Positions 34,554 through 44,452 are shown, numbered from the stretch's first letter. The stretch: 64,000 nt of DNA from Rhizobium sp. L43 (GCF_002531725.1 NZ_NWSQ01000030.1:1-64000), one strand, 5' to 3'. The notes: generated by a model from the letters alone, not told the origin. Program-made: numbers and translations.

Positions 34554-36676
34554 GGCGGCGTTTTGCACTGATCCTGAGCGTTTTGCCTGTCATGCTCTTT
34601 CCGCAGTCCGGCAATCCGGCTTCAGTCGGGACAGAGATAGATGCGCCCGAGCGCCTTCAGACGCTTGTCAGGGAGGCGACCTGCGCGGAAGCTTCCGCGA
34701 CTTCGTCAGCCAAGTTGAATGGGACTTCTCTAAGCGGCGTATTGAGCGGCAGCACTGCGGCGGGGACGATATTTTACGTTTCTCCCGATGGCAAAGACAG
34801 CTGGAGTGGCCGCCTTCCCATCGCAGACCAGCAGGGGGGCGATGGCCCTTTCGCCAGCATTGAAAGAGCTCGTGATGCTGCCCGCGAGAAGGGCGGCACC
34901 AACACGATCGCGTTGGGTAAAGGCGATTACTACCTTACTCAGCCGATCGTCTTTGACGCCCGCGATGCGGGTTTGATCCTCACGGCAAGATGCAATGAAG
35001 CACCGATTTTGCATGGGGGCCCGCGCGTGCGCGACTGGGGACAGCAGGCCGATGGCCGCTGGACGGCGCCGCTGAAATTGCCACCGGATGAAGGGGTCGG
35101 TGACCTCTTCGTCAATGGGATACGCCAAACTCGAGCTCGATTCCCCAACGCTCCCGCTGATGGCGATCCACGCAAGGGCTGGTTGTTTGCCGCGAAGTGC
35201 GAGCCGGCCAGCGACATGCGGGAAGGAAACACGCGCTTTTGTTTCCATTCCGGCGACCTTCCGACAGTGGGGGATACAGGTGGACTGGTCGTGGACATCG
35301 TCGGAGGGTATCAACCCGGAAGCCAGTGGGGCAATGATACGCTCCCGGTTGTATCCCTCGATGCCGCCCACCGGACTGTCAACACGAAAGGCACCGGTTA
35401 TTTCTTTACCGCAGAAGGCAGCCGCTACTTCCTGACCGGAGCCAAGGCCTTGCTCGATGCTCCGGGAGAGTGGTGGTATGACCTTGCCGCGGGCGAGCTT
35501 CATTACATCCCTGTCGATCAGTCGCTACCCGATTCCGTAGTCGTTGCCGGCATTCTGCCGACATTCTTCAAGTTGGATGGGGCCAATGGGATGGTCGTAT
35601 CAGGGCTCGAGTTTAGAGATGGAGCTCCTGACGGCAGCGGCAAGTTCTATACGGAGACCAGAGGATTTGGCGCGATACGGATCGAACATGCCGATGGCGT
35701 CAAGATTGTCGGCAACATTATCGACAATGTCGGCGTCGGGGTCCATGTGACGGAAAGCAAGGATGCGTTGATTGCCGCCAATGTGATTGCTGATGTAGCC
35801 GGGAACGGGATTTACGTCGGCACAAATTATGGCACGTTCGGCAAGTCGGACGGCGCCAGGATCCTTTCGAACCATATCCATGACATCGGAAAGGTTTACA
35901 TTGAAACCGCCGGAATATGGTTCCAGGCGGCTGACAATGTCAGGATCGCCGACAACCTGATCGAAAACACGGCGCAGTTCGGAATCGCCGGCGGTTCGCT
36001 GTGGGGTTCCAATGACGCCGTCTATAACGCTATTATCGAGCACAACGTGATCCATGACGCCAATCAGCAGACGGCAGATGGCGGCGCCATCAAGATGATG
36101 GGCGAGCAGGGCGACCCCCTGAACAGCACCATCCGCTCCAATCTCGTGACCGGGACCGGTCATCTGATGAACAGGGCCGATGGGACGTTCTGGCCTCCGG
36201 GATATGAGAATACCAGCGAATGGCCGTCTCCCATCAGTTGGGCCATCTATACGGACGGGAAGGCGAGCGGGCTGCGTATCGAGGGAAATACGCTCTCGGG
36301 CAACGTCACGGCGATCGGTATCAACGGCGGTTGGAGCAACCTGGTGGTGGGAAACGTCATCACAGACGGATCGGGCGCGTCTTTTCGCGTTGATGACAGT
36401 ACCGGCCGGGGTTGGCGTCCGCCATGGGCCGGCCCTAATCGCATCGAGGGCAATACTGTGTCGATCGACAGGAGCAGTGGGCTTGCGGCGTACGTCTACG
36501 CTCCTGACCATGGGCCTGGATACGTACAGTTCGCGCATAACCGCTACATCGGCAATTTGAATGACAGGAGCTTCCGAATATCTCCGGAGATCATGCGTTC
36601 AGGAGAATTTGGCAGTCTGCTGGATCTTCAGAAGGCTGGGGCGGACACCGGAAGCGTAGTCGCGCCGGCCGACTAA
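34550..36676 (+). CDS. Right-handed parallel beta-helix protein
   Basis: A 708-residue secreted protein. The ATG at 34550, overlapping the polymerase stop, starts a signal peptide (MRRRFALILSVLPVMLFPQS). An N-terminal TIFYVSPDGKDSWSGRLP segment, common in this family, precedes a beta-sandwich region. From about residue 340 onward there are many helix-coil repeats of the form IVGNIIDNVGVGVHV, IAANVIADVAGNGIYVG and ILSNHIHDIGKVY. Such proteins are polysaccharide lyases, epimerases or hydrolases. The conserved acidic residues of each class cannot be placed by eye, so its reaction is unassigned. Coupling to wzy suggests it acts on the exported polysaccharide in the periplasm. Confidence 0.8.
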   Translation: MRRRFALILSVLPVMLFPQSGNPASVGTEIDAPERLQTLVREATCAEASATSSAKLNGTSLSGVLSGSTAAGTIFYVSPDGKDSWSGRLPIADQQGGDGPFASIERARDAAREKGGTNTIALGKGDYYLTQPIVFDARDAGLILTARCNEAPILHGGPRVRDWGQQADGRWTAPLKLPPDEGVGDLFVNGIRQTRARFPNAPADGDPRKGWLFAAKCEPASDMREGNTRFCFHSGDLPTVGDTGGLVVDIVGGYQPGSQWGNDTLPVVSLDAAHRTVNTKGTGYFFTAEGSRYFLTGAKALLDAPGEWWYDLAAGELHYIPVDQSLPDSVVVAGILPTFFKLDGANGMVVSGLEFRDGAPDGSGKFYTETRGFGAIRIEHADGVKIVGNIIDNVGVGVHVTESKDALIAANVIADVAGNGIYVGTNYGTFGKSDGARILSNHIHDIGKVYIETAGIWFQAADNVRIADNLIENTAQFGIAGGSLWGSNDAVYNAIIEHNVIHDANQQTADGGAIKMMGEQGDPLNSTIRSNLVTGTGHLMNRADGTFWPPGYENTSEWPSPISWAIYTDGKASGLRIEGNTLSGNVTAIGINGGWSNLVVGNVITDGSGASFRVDDSTGRGWRPPWAGPNRIEGNTVSIDRSSGLAAYVYAPDHGPGYVQFAHNRYIGNLNDRSFRISPEIMRSGEFGSLLDLQKAGADTGSVVAPAD

Positions 36677-37056
36677 CAAAGGGGCGACGAGCGGTATCCG
36701 CAGGCATACGCCGATACAGAGTATCTGGATCAAATTCCCGACGGGGAAACCCGCTTGGCTGCCCCCTTCTCCGGCCGGGCAGATCTGACGGCTCGCCAAC
36801 CGGGGCCGTCGTCTCGCCTGTCGGGTTCCCCATCTCTCTCGCGCGATAACGACTATCTTCCGCGGCTTTGCGAAGATGAAACCGCTCTTTCGCGGCGGTA
36901 CTCATCAAAAAGAGCAACGGCGCAAGTAGTAGGGGTACATTACCTTACTTCTAATATTGTAACTTATCCCGGCGTAAGACGTAAACATGAAGTCTCTTCT
37001 ACGTCCAATAGCTGGAGCAGCAAGTATGGAGGCAATCGGCCTGCCGGGATATTCTG
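36677..37056. other. 380-bp spacer without a recognised gene
   Basis: No frame here has a convincing ribosome site or motif. The part from about 36930 to 36990 is distinctly AT-rich (tacattaccttacttctaa, then attgtaacttatcc) and may hold a promoter for the wecG-wbaP-uxs group. No terminator was recognised. Confidence 0.5.
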
Positions 37057-37941
37057 ATGACAGTTTCGGTCGCGAAAGCGCAGGTCATGAGAAAACAACC
37101 AGCAGGCAGCAGCCAAGCTTCAGTTCTTCATCCAAAGGGCGCCTTGGGATGGACGAATGTCCTTGGTGTGCGCGTTTCGGCGGTCAATCTCAAAAGCGCG
37201 ACTGGATTTATTCAAAAAGCGATCGAAGACGGCAGGAAGGAATATGTGTGCGTTCGCGACGCACACGGCGTCGTCCGGTGTCAAGGTGATCCCGAGCTCC
37301 GGTCGATCCATAACCGGGCGTTCCTTGTAACCCCCGACGGCATGCCGCTGGTATGGGCGTTGAAGCGGGCCGGCCATTTGGAGAGCGACAGGGTCTACGG
37401 GCCTGACCTGATGTTATCTGTTTTCGAGGCCGGCAGATCCAAAGGCTTGCGCCACTTCCTTTACGGCGCAACAGCCGAGACGCTGGAGCAGTTGCAGGCG
37501 CGCCTTCTCGCAAGATTCCCGGAAGCTGAGATAGTCGGCTCCTATGCACCGCCTTTTCGCAATCTGTCGGCGCAGGAGGAAACGGATATTGCTGATCGGC
37601 TCAATCGGTCGGGCGCCGATATCATCTGGGTCGGGCTGAGCAGTCCCAAGCAGGAGCTCTGGATGGCGCGCATGCGCGATCGTCTGGAAGCATCGATGCT
37701 CATCGGTGTCGGAGCCGCGTTCGATTTCCACGCCGGCCTCAAGCGGCAGGCTCCGAGGATCATTCAAAGAAGCGGCTTCGAATGGGCGTTTCGTCTTTTG
37801 TGCGAGCCGCGGCGGCTGTGGCGGCGCTATGCGCTCGTCGTGCCGACCTTCATCTCACTGACAGCATTCCAGAGACTGGGGCTTCGGAAGTTTCCGATCG
37901 AAGACGCCGTTTCCGGATCGGGTGCGTCGGGACAAATGTAG
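37057..37941 (+). CDS. WecG/TagA/CpsF family glycosyltransferase (GT26)
   Basis: A 294-residue GT26 enzyme. Family marks are NVLGVRVSAVNL at the N-terminus, FLVTPDGMPLVWALK, RVYGPDLMLSVFE, and IIWVGLSSPKQELWMARMRDRL, ending with GVGAAFDFHAGLKRQAP. Members transfer N-acetylmannosamine or related amino sugar residues to lipid-linked acceptors, and act as monotopic membrane enzymes. It may add the second sugar after the WbaP-type transferase encoded 19 bp downstream. The start is uncertain: ATG at 37057 has a weak ribosome site and ATG at 37087 is an alternative. Confidence 0.88.
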   Translation: MTVSVAKAQVMRKQPAGSSQASVLHPKGALGWTNVLGVRVSAVNLKSATGFIQKAIEDGRKEYVCVRDAHGVVRCQGDPELRSIHNRAFLVTPDGMPLVWALKRAGHLESDRVYGPDLMLSVFEAGRSKGLRHFLYGATAETLEQLQARLLARFPEAEIVGSYAPPFRNLSAQEETDIADRLNRSGADIIWVGLSSPKQELWMARMRDRLEASMLIGVGAAFDFHAGLKRQAPRIIQRSGFEWAFRLLCEPRRLWRRYALVVPTFISLTAFQRLGLRKFPIEDAVSGSGASGQM

Positions 37942-37959
37942 TAGAGGAGTAAAAGCAGC

Positions 37960-39480
37960 ATGTCGTTCCTTGCGCCGTCAGCGATGAAACCGGGTCCGTC
38001 GAAGGCATCGACATCAAACAACGTGACGTCGCGGGCGATTCCGGCAGGCTCCGTGCCACCCATAACAACGAAGATCGCCGATCCCTTTGTACGGGCAGGG
38101 CTGAATATGCCCGTCACACTGCAGCGCCGGCTTCCTCGGCTTGCAACGTCGTCCGTCCTGGTCGCCGGTGACATTGCAAGCTATTTAATTGCCTATTTTG
38201 CTCTCCTGTCCCTTCTTCCCAGTGGTTCGGTCAGCGGTTCGGAGGGCACGACAATGGCGCGTGCATTCACGATCGCAGCACTGGCTGAGATTGTTCTTTA
38301 CGCATCGGCCGGCCTCTATCCAGGATATCGGCTGCACGACCACGAACATCTCAGGCGGCGCATTATAGCTGCCGTCAAGGTGACTGTCCTGGCAGCATTC
38401 GGAGCTATGATCCTGCCGCAGGGGGCAGGACTGCTGTTTGCCGTTATCGGCCTCCTCAGTCTCGGGCTGATTGTTCAGCCGTTTCTGCATTGGCTGGCAC
38501 GAGCCCTGTGCTGGAGACTTGGAATCTGGGGGGAGCGCGCGGTTATCATAGGGGCGCGCAATCTTACTCCCGCTCTCGTGGCACATTTCAAGGACCATTG
38601 GCAGTATGGCATCAGGCCGGAGTCCTTTTCCCTCGATAGTTTGGAGGCATTGCCCGATGGCGGGCCATCCGTTGCCATGATTGCGGGCGACACGATTGCG
38701 AACGACACGGGCTCGCTTGTACCCGACTTGGCGGCGATGCGTCGGAAGTTCGCCGAAGTCATTTTGCTGTCCGACACGCCGAACCTCAAGGTAAGCGGAT
38801 TGCGACCCGCAGATGTCGGCGGAGAGATCGGTATTCGCCTCGTCACCGATCGGAGTTCGCTCAACTCGGATCTGGTTCGCCGGATCCTCAATCTCGCAAT
38901 CGCCATCCCTGCAACGATCGTGGTCGCGCCATTCATCGCAATTGCAGCGGCCGCGATCTATGCCATCGATCCCGGCCCCGTCTTCTTCCGGCATACCAGG
39001 GAGGGACGGTTCGGCAAGCCGGTGCACGTCCTGAAATTGAGGACGATGTACCAGGATGCAGAACAGCGCCTTGAAGCACTGGTCCGAGACAACCCGACCG
39101 TGCGCACCGAGTGGCTGAGCCACTTCAAGCTCAAGGATGATCCGCGCATCCTTCCGGTTATAGGACATATGCTGCGCTCTTCGAGCATCGACGAGCTCCC
39201 GCAATTGGCGAACATCATTGCGGGCGAGATGGCCTTCGTGGGACCACGCCCGTTTCCGGAGTATCACCTTTCGGCGATGAACGGCGAATTTCGAGACAAG
39301 CGCCGTTCGGTCACGCCGGGGCTGACGGGTCTCTGGCAAATATCCGAGCGAAGCAATGCGGATATCGAGCTGCAGCAGCAACTCGACGAGTTCTACATCG
39401 ACAACCGGTCCTTGTGGTTCGACTTGCACATCATTCTCAGCACAATTCCTGCGGTCTTAAAGGGCAAGGGAGCTTGCTGA
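37960..39480 (+). CDS. Undecaprenyl-phosphate sugar phosphotransferase (WbaP/ExoY family)
   Basis: A 506-residue initiating enzyme that loads the first sugar-1-phosphate on undecaprenyl phosphate. Several N-terminal membrane spans (about residues 65-190) and a soluble nucleotide-binding-like region are followed by one span and the catalytic domain with FFRHTREGRFGKPVHVLKLRTM, SSSIDELPQLANII, MAFVGPRP and TPGLTGLWQIS, all hallmarks of the bacterial sugar transferase family. Length and architecture match WbaP; ExoY alone would have about 220 residues. A GAGGAG box precedes the ATG. The first sugar is probably glucose or galactose. Confidence 0.92.
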   Translation: MSFLAPSAMKPGPSKASTSNNVTSRAIPAGSVPPITTKIADPFVRAGLNMPVTLQRRLPRLATSSVLVAGDIASYLIAYFALLSLLPSGSVSGSEGTTMARAFTIAALAEIVLYASAGLYPGYRLHDHEHLRRRIIAAVKVTVLAAFGAMILPQGAGLLFAVIGLLSLGLIVQPFLHWLARALCWRLGIWGERAVIIGARNLTPALVAHFKDHWQYGIRPESFSLDSLEALPDGGPSVAMIAGDTIANDTGSLVPDLAAMRRKFAEVILLSDTPNLKVSGLRPADVGGEIGIRLVTDRSSLNSDLVRRILNLAIAIPATIVVAPFIAIAAAAIYAIDPGPVFFRHTREGRFGKPVHVLKLRTMYQDAEQRLEALVRDNPTVRTEWLSHFKLKDDPRILPVIGHMLRSSSIDELPQLANIIAGEMAFVGPRPFPEYHLSAMNGEFRDKRRSVTPGLTGLWQISERSNADIELQQQLDEFYIDNRSLWFDLHIILSTIPAVLKGKGAC

Positions 39481-39525
39481 CCTGTTCCTCGTCCTGTGGG
39501 CAATCATCAACAACGGAGCACACCA

Positions 39526-40569
39526 ATGCACGGATACAAGCGGATTATGGTTACCGGCGGCACCGGATTTCTGGGATCATTCCTGTGCGAAAGGCTTTTG
39601 CGAGAGGGCAATGACGTCCTCTGCGTGGACAATTATTACACCGGTTCGCGCGACAATGTGCTGCATCTTCTTGACGATCCTCGCTTTGAGATCCTCCGCC
39701 ACGACATCACCTTCCCGCTTTATGTGGAGGTCGACGAGATCTACAACCTCGCCTGCCCGGCATCTCCGGTCCATTATCAGCACGACCCGGTGCAGACCGT
39801 GAAGACCAATGTTCACGGGGCCATCAATATGCTCGGCTTGGCCAAACGCACCAAGGCGAAGATCTTCCAGGCATCGACGAGCGAAGTTTATGGCGATCCG
39901 GCAGTCCACCCTCAACCCGAGGAGTATCGAGGCAGCGTTAATCCCATAGGCCCACGCGCATGTTATGACGAAGGCAAGCGGTGCGCCGAGACGCTGTTTT
40001 TCGACTATCATCGTCAATATGGCGTGGAAATTCGGGTGGCGCGGATCTTCAATACCTACGGCCCGCGAATGCAGACCAATGACGGCCGCGTCGTCTCCAA
40101 TTTCATCGTTCAGGCGCTTCAAAACCAGCCGATCACCATTTTCGGCGACGGCAAGCAAACCCGGTCATTTTGCTACGTGGATGACCTGATCGACGGCTTT
40201 ATCCGCTTGATGGCGGCGCCGGCTGGCGTGACGGGCCCTATCAATCTCGGCAACCCCGGAGAATTTCAGGTCCGTGAATTGGCGGAAATGGTCGTCGAAA
40301 TGACGGGATCGAAGTCCGACATCATCTTCCAGGCACTACCAGTTGACGACCCGACACAGCGCAAGCCCGACATCAGCCGCGCAACGCAACAACTGGGCTG
40401 GCAGCCGAAGGTGAACCTTCGGGAGGGCCTTGAGAGAACGATCGCCTATTTCGAGTGGAAGCTTTCCGGCGGAGTAAAGAACAAGCTCGACGTCCGCAAC
40501 CCGCCAGAAACTTATCCACATCTGGCGGCTCCGAACCTCGGACTGACTGCTCCGGAAGCCGCTCGATAG
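39526..40569 (+). CDS. UDP-glucuronate decarboxylase (UDP-xylose synthase) family
   Basis: A 347-residue SDR with MVTGGTGFLGSFLCERLL, the substrate loop NLACPASPVHYQHDPVQT, STSEVYGDP and GPRACYDEGKRCAE, whose YDEGK is the YxxxK catalytic motif. These are signature features of UXS enzymes, which make UDP-xylose from UDP-glucuronate. The relative family making UDP-apiose is similar, so the product should be tested, though the motifs match UXS best. The ATG at 39526 is preferred over 39496 because the Rossmann strand starts eight residues later. It suggests xylose in the polysaccharide. Confidence 0.9.
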   Translation: MHGYKRIMVTGGTGFLGSFLCERLLREGNDVLCVDNYYTGSRDNVLHLLDDPRFEILRHDITFPLYVEVDEIYNLACPASPVHYQHDPVQTVKTNVHGAINMLGLAKRTKAKIFQASTSEVYGDPAVHPQPEEYRGSVNPIGPRACYDEGKRCAETLFFDYHRQYGVEIRVARIFNTYGPRMQTNDGRVVSNFIVQALQNQPITIFGDGKQTRSFCYVDDLIDGFIRLMAAPAGVTGPINLGNPGEFQVRELAEMVVEMTGSKSDIIFQALPVDDPTQRKPDISRATQQLGWQPKVNLREGLERTIAYFEWKLSGGVKNKLDVRNPPETYPHLAAPNLGLTAPEAAR

Positions 40570-40573
40570 CGAC

Positions 40574-42400
40574 ATGAATAGCAACGTTCATCATCGAAAG
40601 CCGCGGCTCGTTTTTTTTCAATGGGACCATCAACCCAATGCGAACGCGGCCGGTTACCTGCTGCTGCACATGCAGCAGCAGGCCAAATGCCTCGCAACGC
40701 ATTTCGATGTCGTCATCATTAGCCGCGACTGCGATTATGCTGAGATATGCGACCGGTACGAGCCGGATCTGACGCTGTTTGAAAGCGGTTATCGGTCGCA
40801 TGGCTCACGTCGGATAAAAATCACCAACACCAATACCCATGTCGCCGTCCCGAAGCTTGGCCTTCATAACGCCGATCCATGGTGCGATCGACGCGCCGGC
40901 TTCCTCTCCGATATGGAGCAGTGGGGCATCGAGACATATTTCGCGATCGCCACGATGACTCCGGAATATATGCCGGCAGTGAAGGAGAACCTGTTCGTCT
41001 GGCCCAATTTCATCGATCCGGAAGTCTACCACGACTATGGCCAGCAAAAGGTCATCCCGGTCACGCTCACCGGCCAAGTCTATGGTCTTTATCCCTGGCG
41101 ACAGACGGTCTTTCCGATGATCCGCGACCGTTACCCCTGCCTGGTCTCGCCGCAGCACGCCTATGAAAGCAAGCTGACCTCTCAGATCCTATCCGGAGAG
41201 GCCTATGCGCGCGCGCTCAACGCAAGCCTCATCGTTCCCACCTGTGGCACGATGGGCGGGGAGGTCGTACGCAAGCACTTCGAGATTCCCGGCGCGAAAG
41301 CCTGTCTCGTGACGGAACGTACGGCCGCAGTGGAGGCCGCTGGCTTTGTCGATATGGAGAACTGCGTCTTTGTTGACGGCCACAACGTGGTCGAGCGACT
41401 GGACTACCTCTTTGCCCATCCCGACGAAATACAGCGGATCACGACAGCCGGTCACAGTTTGATCCATTCGCGTCATACGGTGAACCATAGACCGCAAATA
41501 TATCAGTGGTTCTTGCTGAACAAAGGCTTGCAATTCGGCGAAAAGATCATCCAATCAGGGCCTTTCGGCGAACTTGCAAAGGTCAAGCGTGTCGCAAAGC
41601 ACGAGAGCGTCCATATCGTGGGGGAAGCGAGCGATCGCGCTCTACTGAATCAGGGCGACTTGCTTCTCGAGCAGGACAGGGTGGGGGAGGCGAAGCACTG
41701 TTACGCACGCTGCCTGGACTATGTGCCCTACCTTCCCGAAGCTAAATTCCGCCTTGCCATCTGTGCGTTGCGGGAGGGCGATGCCGATCGCGCCTATGCC
41801 CTTCTGGTGGACCTGGTCAAGGTGACCGTGATCGAATACGGGGCGGTTGATCCGGATCCGGTCGAGTGGGCGTACTTCTTGCTCGCTTTGATCTGCAAAG
41901 GCCAGCTTGAGCGGGCGCGGAGGCTGCAGGATTTCTATCCATCCTTATCTCACGAGGAATTCAGGCGGGCGCGCCTCGTCATCGCGCAACTCGGCCGCTC
42001 GGGTGGGGTTGTCGCGGGACTGTATGGCAGGGAACGAAAAAGCATTCACCAGGTTTCCGACCGAAGCGATTCCGAATGGCTTGCATGGTTCGCCAATATC
42101 CTGGAGCGGTGTCAGCAGCCAGATCTTGCAAATGTTCTTGGTCAGGCTGCCGCTGGCGGAAGCGGGACGAGCGCAAAAGCAACCGCGCCATACTTCAAGG
42201 GTGATGCTGGTTGGCGCCTGCGACTATATTCAGGCGTCGATGGCCTGATGGTGAAGCTGCGCCTGAATAACTTGCGGCCGAATGTACCGCCTCTGCCGGA
42301 GTTCCGATATCTCCGGCATCTCGTGCGAGCGTTGGTCCCCAAGTCGCAAAGAGGCGCGTTGCGCAGGATCCGGACAGCGCTTTCCTGGCCTCCCGTGTGA
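40574..42400 (+). CDS. Glycosyltransferase-like protein with C-terminal TPR-like region
   Basis: A 608-residue soluble protein starting 4 bp after the decarboxylase gene. Residues about 10-330 look like a GT-B/CgeB-type transferase: VFFQWDHQPNANAAGYLLLH near the N-terminus, a central FVWPNFIDPEVYHDY and an acceptor-domain-like GGEVVRKHFEIPGAKACLVTE. Residues about 355-520 (LNQGDLLLEQDRVGEAKHCY, PEAKFRLAICALREGDADRA) are TPR-like helical repeats. The combination is found in rhizobial EPS clusters but has no assigned reaction; the TPR part may bind partner enzymes. Confidence 0.65.
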   Translation: MNSNVHHRKPRLVFFQWDHQPNANAAGYLLLHMQQQAKCLATHFDVVIISRDCDYAEICDRYEPDLTLFESGYRSHGSRRIKITNTNTHVAVPKLGLHNADPWCDRRAGFLSDMEQWGIETYFAIATMTPEYMPAVKENLFVWPNFIDPEVYHDYGQQKVIPVTLTGQVYGLYPWRQTVFPMIRDRYPCLVSPQHAYESKLTSQILSGEAYARALNASLIVPTCGTMGGEVVRKHFEIPGAKACLVTERTAAVEAAGFVDMENCVFVDGHNVVERLDYLFAHPDEIQRITTAGHSLIHSRHTVNHRPQIYQWFLLNKGLQFGEKIIQSGPFGELAKVKRVAKHESVHIVGEASDRALLNQGDLLLEQDRVGEAKHCYARCLDYVPYLPEAKFRLAICALREGDADRAYALLVDLVKVTVIEYGAVDPDPVEWAYFLLALICKGQLERARRLQDFYPSLSHEEFRRARLVIAQLGRSGGVVAGLYGRERKSIHQVSDRSDSEWLAWFANILERCQQPDLANVLGQAAAGGSGTSAKATAPYFKGDAGWRLRLYSGVDGLMVKLRLNNLRPNVPPLPEFRYLRHLVRALVPKSQRGALRRIRTALSWPPV

Positions 42401-42610
42401 GCATCAGCAAGGAACTGCGGGCACCGTGCACAGCCTCGCTTAGAGAGGCGCGTATGGCAAGCTCCTGGGTGAGGCTGAAGACACGTCGCGAGGTCTCTAT
42501 GTCCGTCGCATCGCTGACTCGGTGGCGCATTTGCCGTGCAGCCACCGAGTATTTAGCGCAGACTGCGTTTTCGAGATCTGAAGTAATGAGCGCCGACGGT
42601 TACAGCACCG

Positions 42611-43381
42611 TCAGTTTGCCACCAAACCGCCCGGAAGATTGTTCTGAAAAAGGTCGTTGAGCTTGAAAACAACTTCCGTCCTGTTGGTTGCCTTGACCTT
42701 TTTCATGATGTTGCGAACATGCACCTTGACGGTGCTTTCTCGCAGATTGAGCTCATAGGCAATGATCTTATTCGCCTTTCCGCGCCGCAGTGCCGCGACG
42801 ACTTCGGCCTGGCGATCTGTAAAAATCCCGGCCAGCGGGTGCGTTGTCGAGTTGCTCGACTGCAGCAAGTGACGCATGGCGAACAGGGCGCTTGCGGGCA
42901 CAAAAAGTCCTCCTGCTACCGAGAGCGCGATCAGTTCCATGCAGACGCTGATGCTGACGCTGGCCGGTATGTAACCCTTGGCTCCGTAGTCGATCGCCCT
43001 CACGATTTGGGCGAAATCGTCACTATCGGACAAGATGATGACCGGTGTCGACACGAATTCCGACGAAAGGCTCTTGATCAGTTCCGAAACGGCAGGCTCG
43101 TCGACCAGCTTGCCACCGACGTTCAGGACGATTGCGGAAAGCGGAGGATATTCTTCGCGCTTTTGCTTCCACTCCTCAATCGATCCAAAAGCCAGAATCA
43201 GAAAATCCGCGGTGTGGGCGGCCATGCATTGCGCGAGGCAGTGCCGATCAAGTTCCCTCTTGTCGAGAATGACAAGCGTGTGCTTTGAACTTGACGGCCG
43301 GGCAAGCGACGTCGACCCGTTTCCTGTCTCCAGGGGAAGAGATCCGTTTTCCTGCCTATGGTTTATGTTTATTGTATCCAA
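42611..43381 (-). CDS. LuxR/NarL-type regulator with degenerate receiver domain
   Basis: A 256-residue protein with a receiver-like domain (about 34-160) and a C-terminal LuxR helix-turn-helix (about 185-250: FTDRQAEVVAALRRGKANK, then VKVHVRNIMKKVKATNRTEV). The receiver keeps a lysine (GAKGYIP) but the phosphoacceptor position reads IVLNVGG, with Asn87 where aspartate is expected. It is therefore probably not controlled by classical phosphorylation. It lies between the two plus-strand polysaccharide operons and upstream of a long divergent AT-rich spacer, so it probably regulates the amino-sugar operon or the whole cluster. Confidence 0.82.
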   Translation of the reverse strand: MDTININHRQENGSLPLETGNGSTSLARPSSSKHTLVILDKRELDRHCLAQCMAAHTADFLILAFGSIEEWKQKREEYPPLSAIVLNVGGKLVDEPAVSELIKSLSSEFVSTPVIILSDSDDFAQIVRAIDYGAKGYIPASVSISVCMELIALSVAGGLFVPASALFAMRHLLQSSNSTTHPLAGIFTDRQAEVVAALRRGKANKIIAYELNLRESTVKVHVRNIMKKVKATNRTEVVFKLNDLFQNNLPGGLVAN

Positions 43382-43945
43382 AGCCCCATCCTCCCAGTCG
43401 TTTTTTCTTGCCCTATTTCAAAGTCGAATATCGAACTCCTCTGCAAATAGGGGAGCTTAACTAGCAAAAGTGCTAATTTAATACCACAGTTCCGGGGCAG
43501 TAACACTAATTAATAGTGGTTACCCCAGCACATACGCTCCGTGAAAAGCTGTAAATGGATGAATTTTTAAAACTGATCAGTCTATGTCTAAGTCATTTGT
43601 ATGCCGACATATGACGTTGCTATACATATTCAATTTATTTCGCTAACACCATGTAAACAATGCCCCTCTTCGATGTGGGATGGCCAGGATCGATTGTCGC
43701 GCGACTACCGCCGCGGCTGATCGCCGATCACAAACTTTCGCGTGCGATCATCATCCAATCATCGTAAGCAGCTACGCCTTTTGGTGGATAAGCTTCAACG
43801 TTTTGTTCCTTTACTAAAATGGAGAAAACAATTCTTTTGGAAGCGAAAGATATATTTGCTCTGGTGAAATGAAACCTTTGGCGCCTTCCTGCGATTGTCG
43901 GTTTCAGCCAAATCAGGGCGTGTTGAGTAACAGGGGGCGAGCTGG
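43382..43945. promoter_or_regulatory. 564-bp AT-rich divergent regulatory spacer
   Basis: This spacer between the LuxR-type gene and the amino-sugar operon is visibly richer in A and T than its neighbours, with runs such as actaattaatagtggtt and attcaatttatttcgc. No frame in it has a convincing start; a 75-residue minus-strand frame at 43728-43955 was rejected. Its length suggests several promoters or binding sites. I cannot pinpoint the operators. Confidence 0.55.
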
Positions 43946-44452
43946 ATGATTGCATCGAACGTCAAGCTGGATGACGGCTGCGTTATTCACCATCGAGATC
44001 TCGTGAATCTCTACGGCTGCACGATCGGCGCTGGAACGCGCATCGGCACCTTCGTTGAAATCCAGAAAAACGTCCTCGTCGGAAAAGACTGTAAGATTTC
44101 CAGCCATTCCTTTCTCTGTGAAGGCGTGACGCTGGAAGACGGCGTTTTCATCGGCCACGGGGTCATGTTCACCAATGATACCTACCCGCGCGCCGTCAAT
44201 CCGGACGGCAGTCTGCAGACCGAGGCCGACTGGGTTGTCATCCCCACTCTGGTCAAGCGCCACGCGTCGATCGGCAGCAATGCCACCATCCTGCCCGGCG
44301 TGACCATCGGAGAGGCCGCCCAAGTCGGCGCCGGCGCTGTCGTAACCAAGGATGTGCCTGACGGCGCCATTGTTGCCGGCGTTCCGGCGAGGATCACCGG
44401 TCGCGTTCATGACCGGTCAGTTGACATGCAAGCGTTGGGAGGAATGCGATGA
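43946..44452 (+). CDS. Left-handed beta-helix N-acetyltransferase, WlbB/WbpD-like
   Basis: A 168-residue hexapeptide-repeat acyltransferase. It has repeated [IVL]GxxxxI turns (CTIGAGTRIGTFVEI, SIGSNATILPGVTIG) and the terminal VAGVPAR. Homologues acetylate the 3-amino group of UDP-2-acetamido-3-amino-3-deoxyglucuronate or a related 3-amino sugar. It is the first gene of a six-gene overlapping operon with an AGGGGGCGAG box before its ATG. The oxidoreductase and aminotransferase that would make its substrate follow directly. Confidence 0.85.
   Translation: MIASNVKLDDGCVIHHRDLVNLYGCTIGAGTRIGTFVEIQKNVLVGKDCKISSHSFLCEGVTLEDGVFIGHGVMFTNDTYPRAVNPDGSLQTEADWVVIPTLVKRHASIGSNATILPGVTIGEAAQVGAGAVVTKDVPDGAIVAGVPARITGRVHDRSVDMQALGGMR

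Noticed and set aside
43728..43955. 75-codon minus-strand frame in the AT-rich spacer
   Set aside because: No motif or convincing ribosome site, and it overlaps the ribosome site of the acetyltransferase gene.
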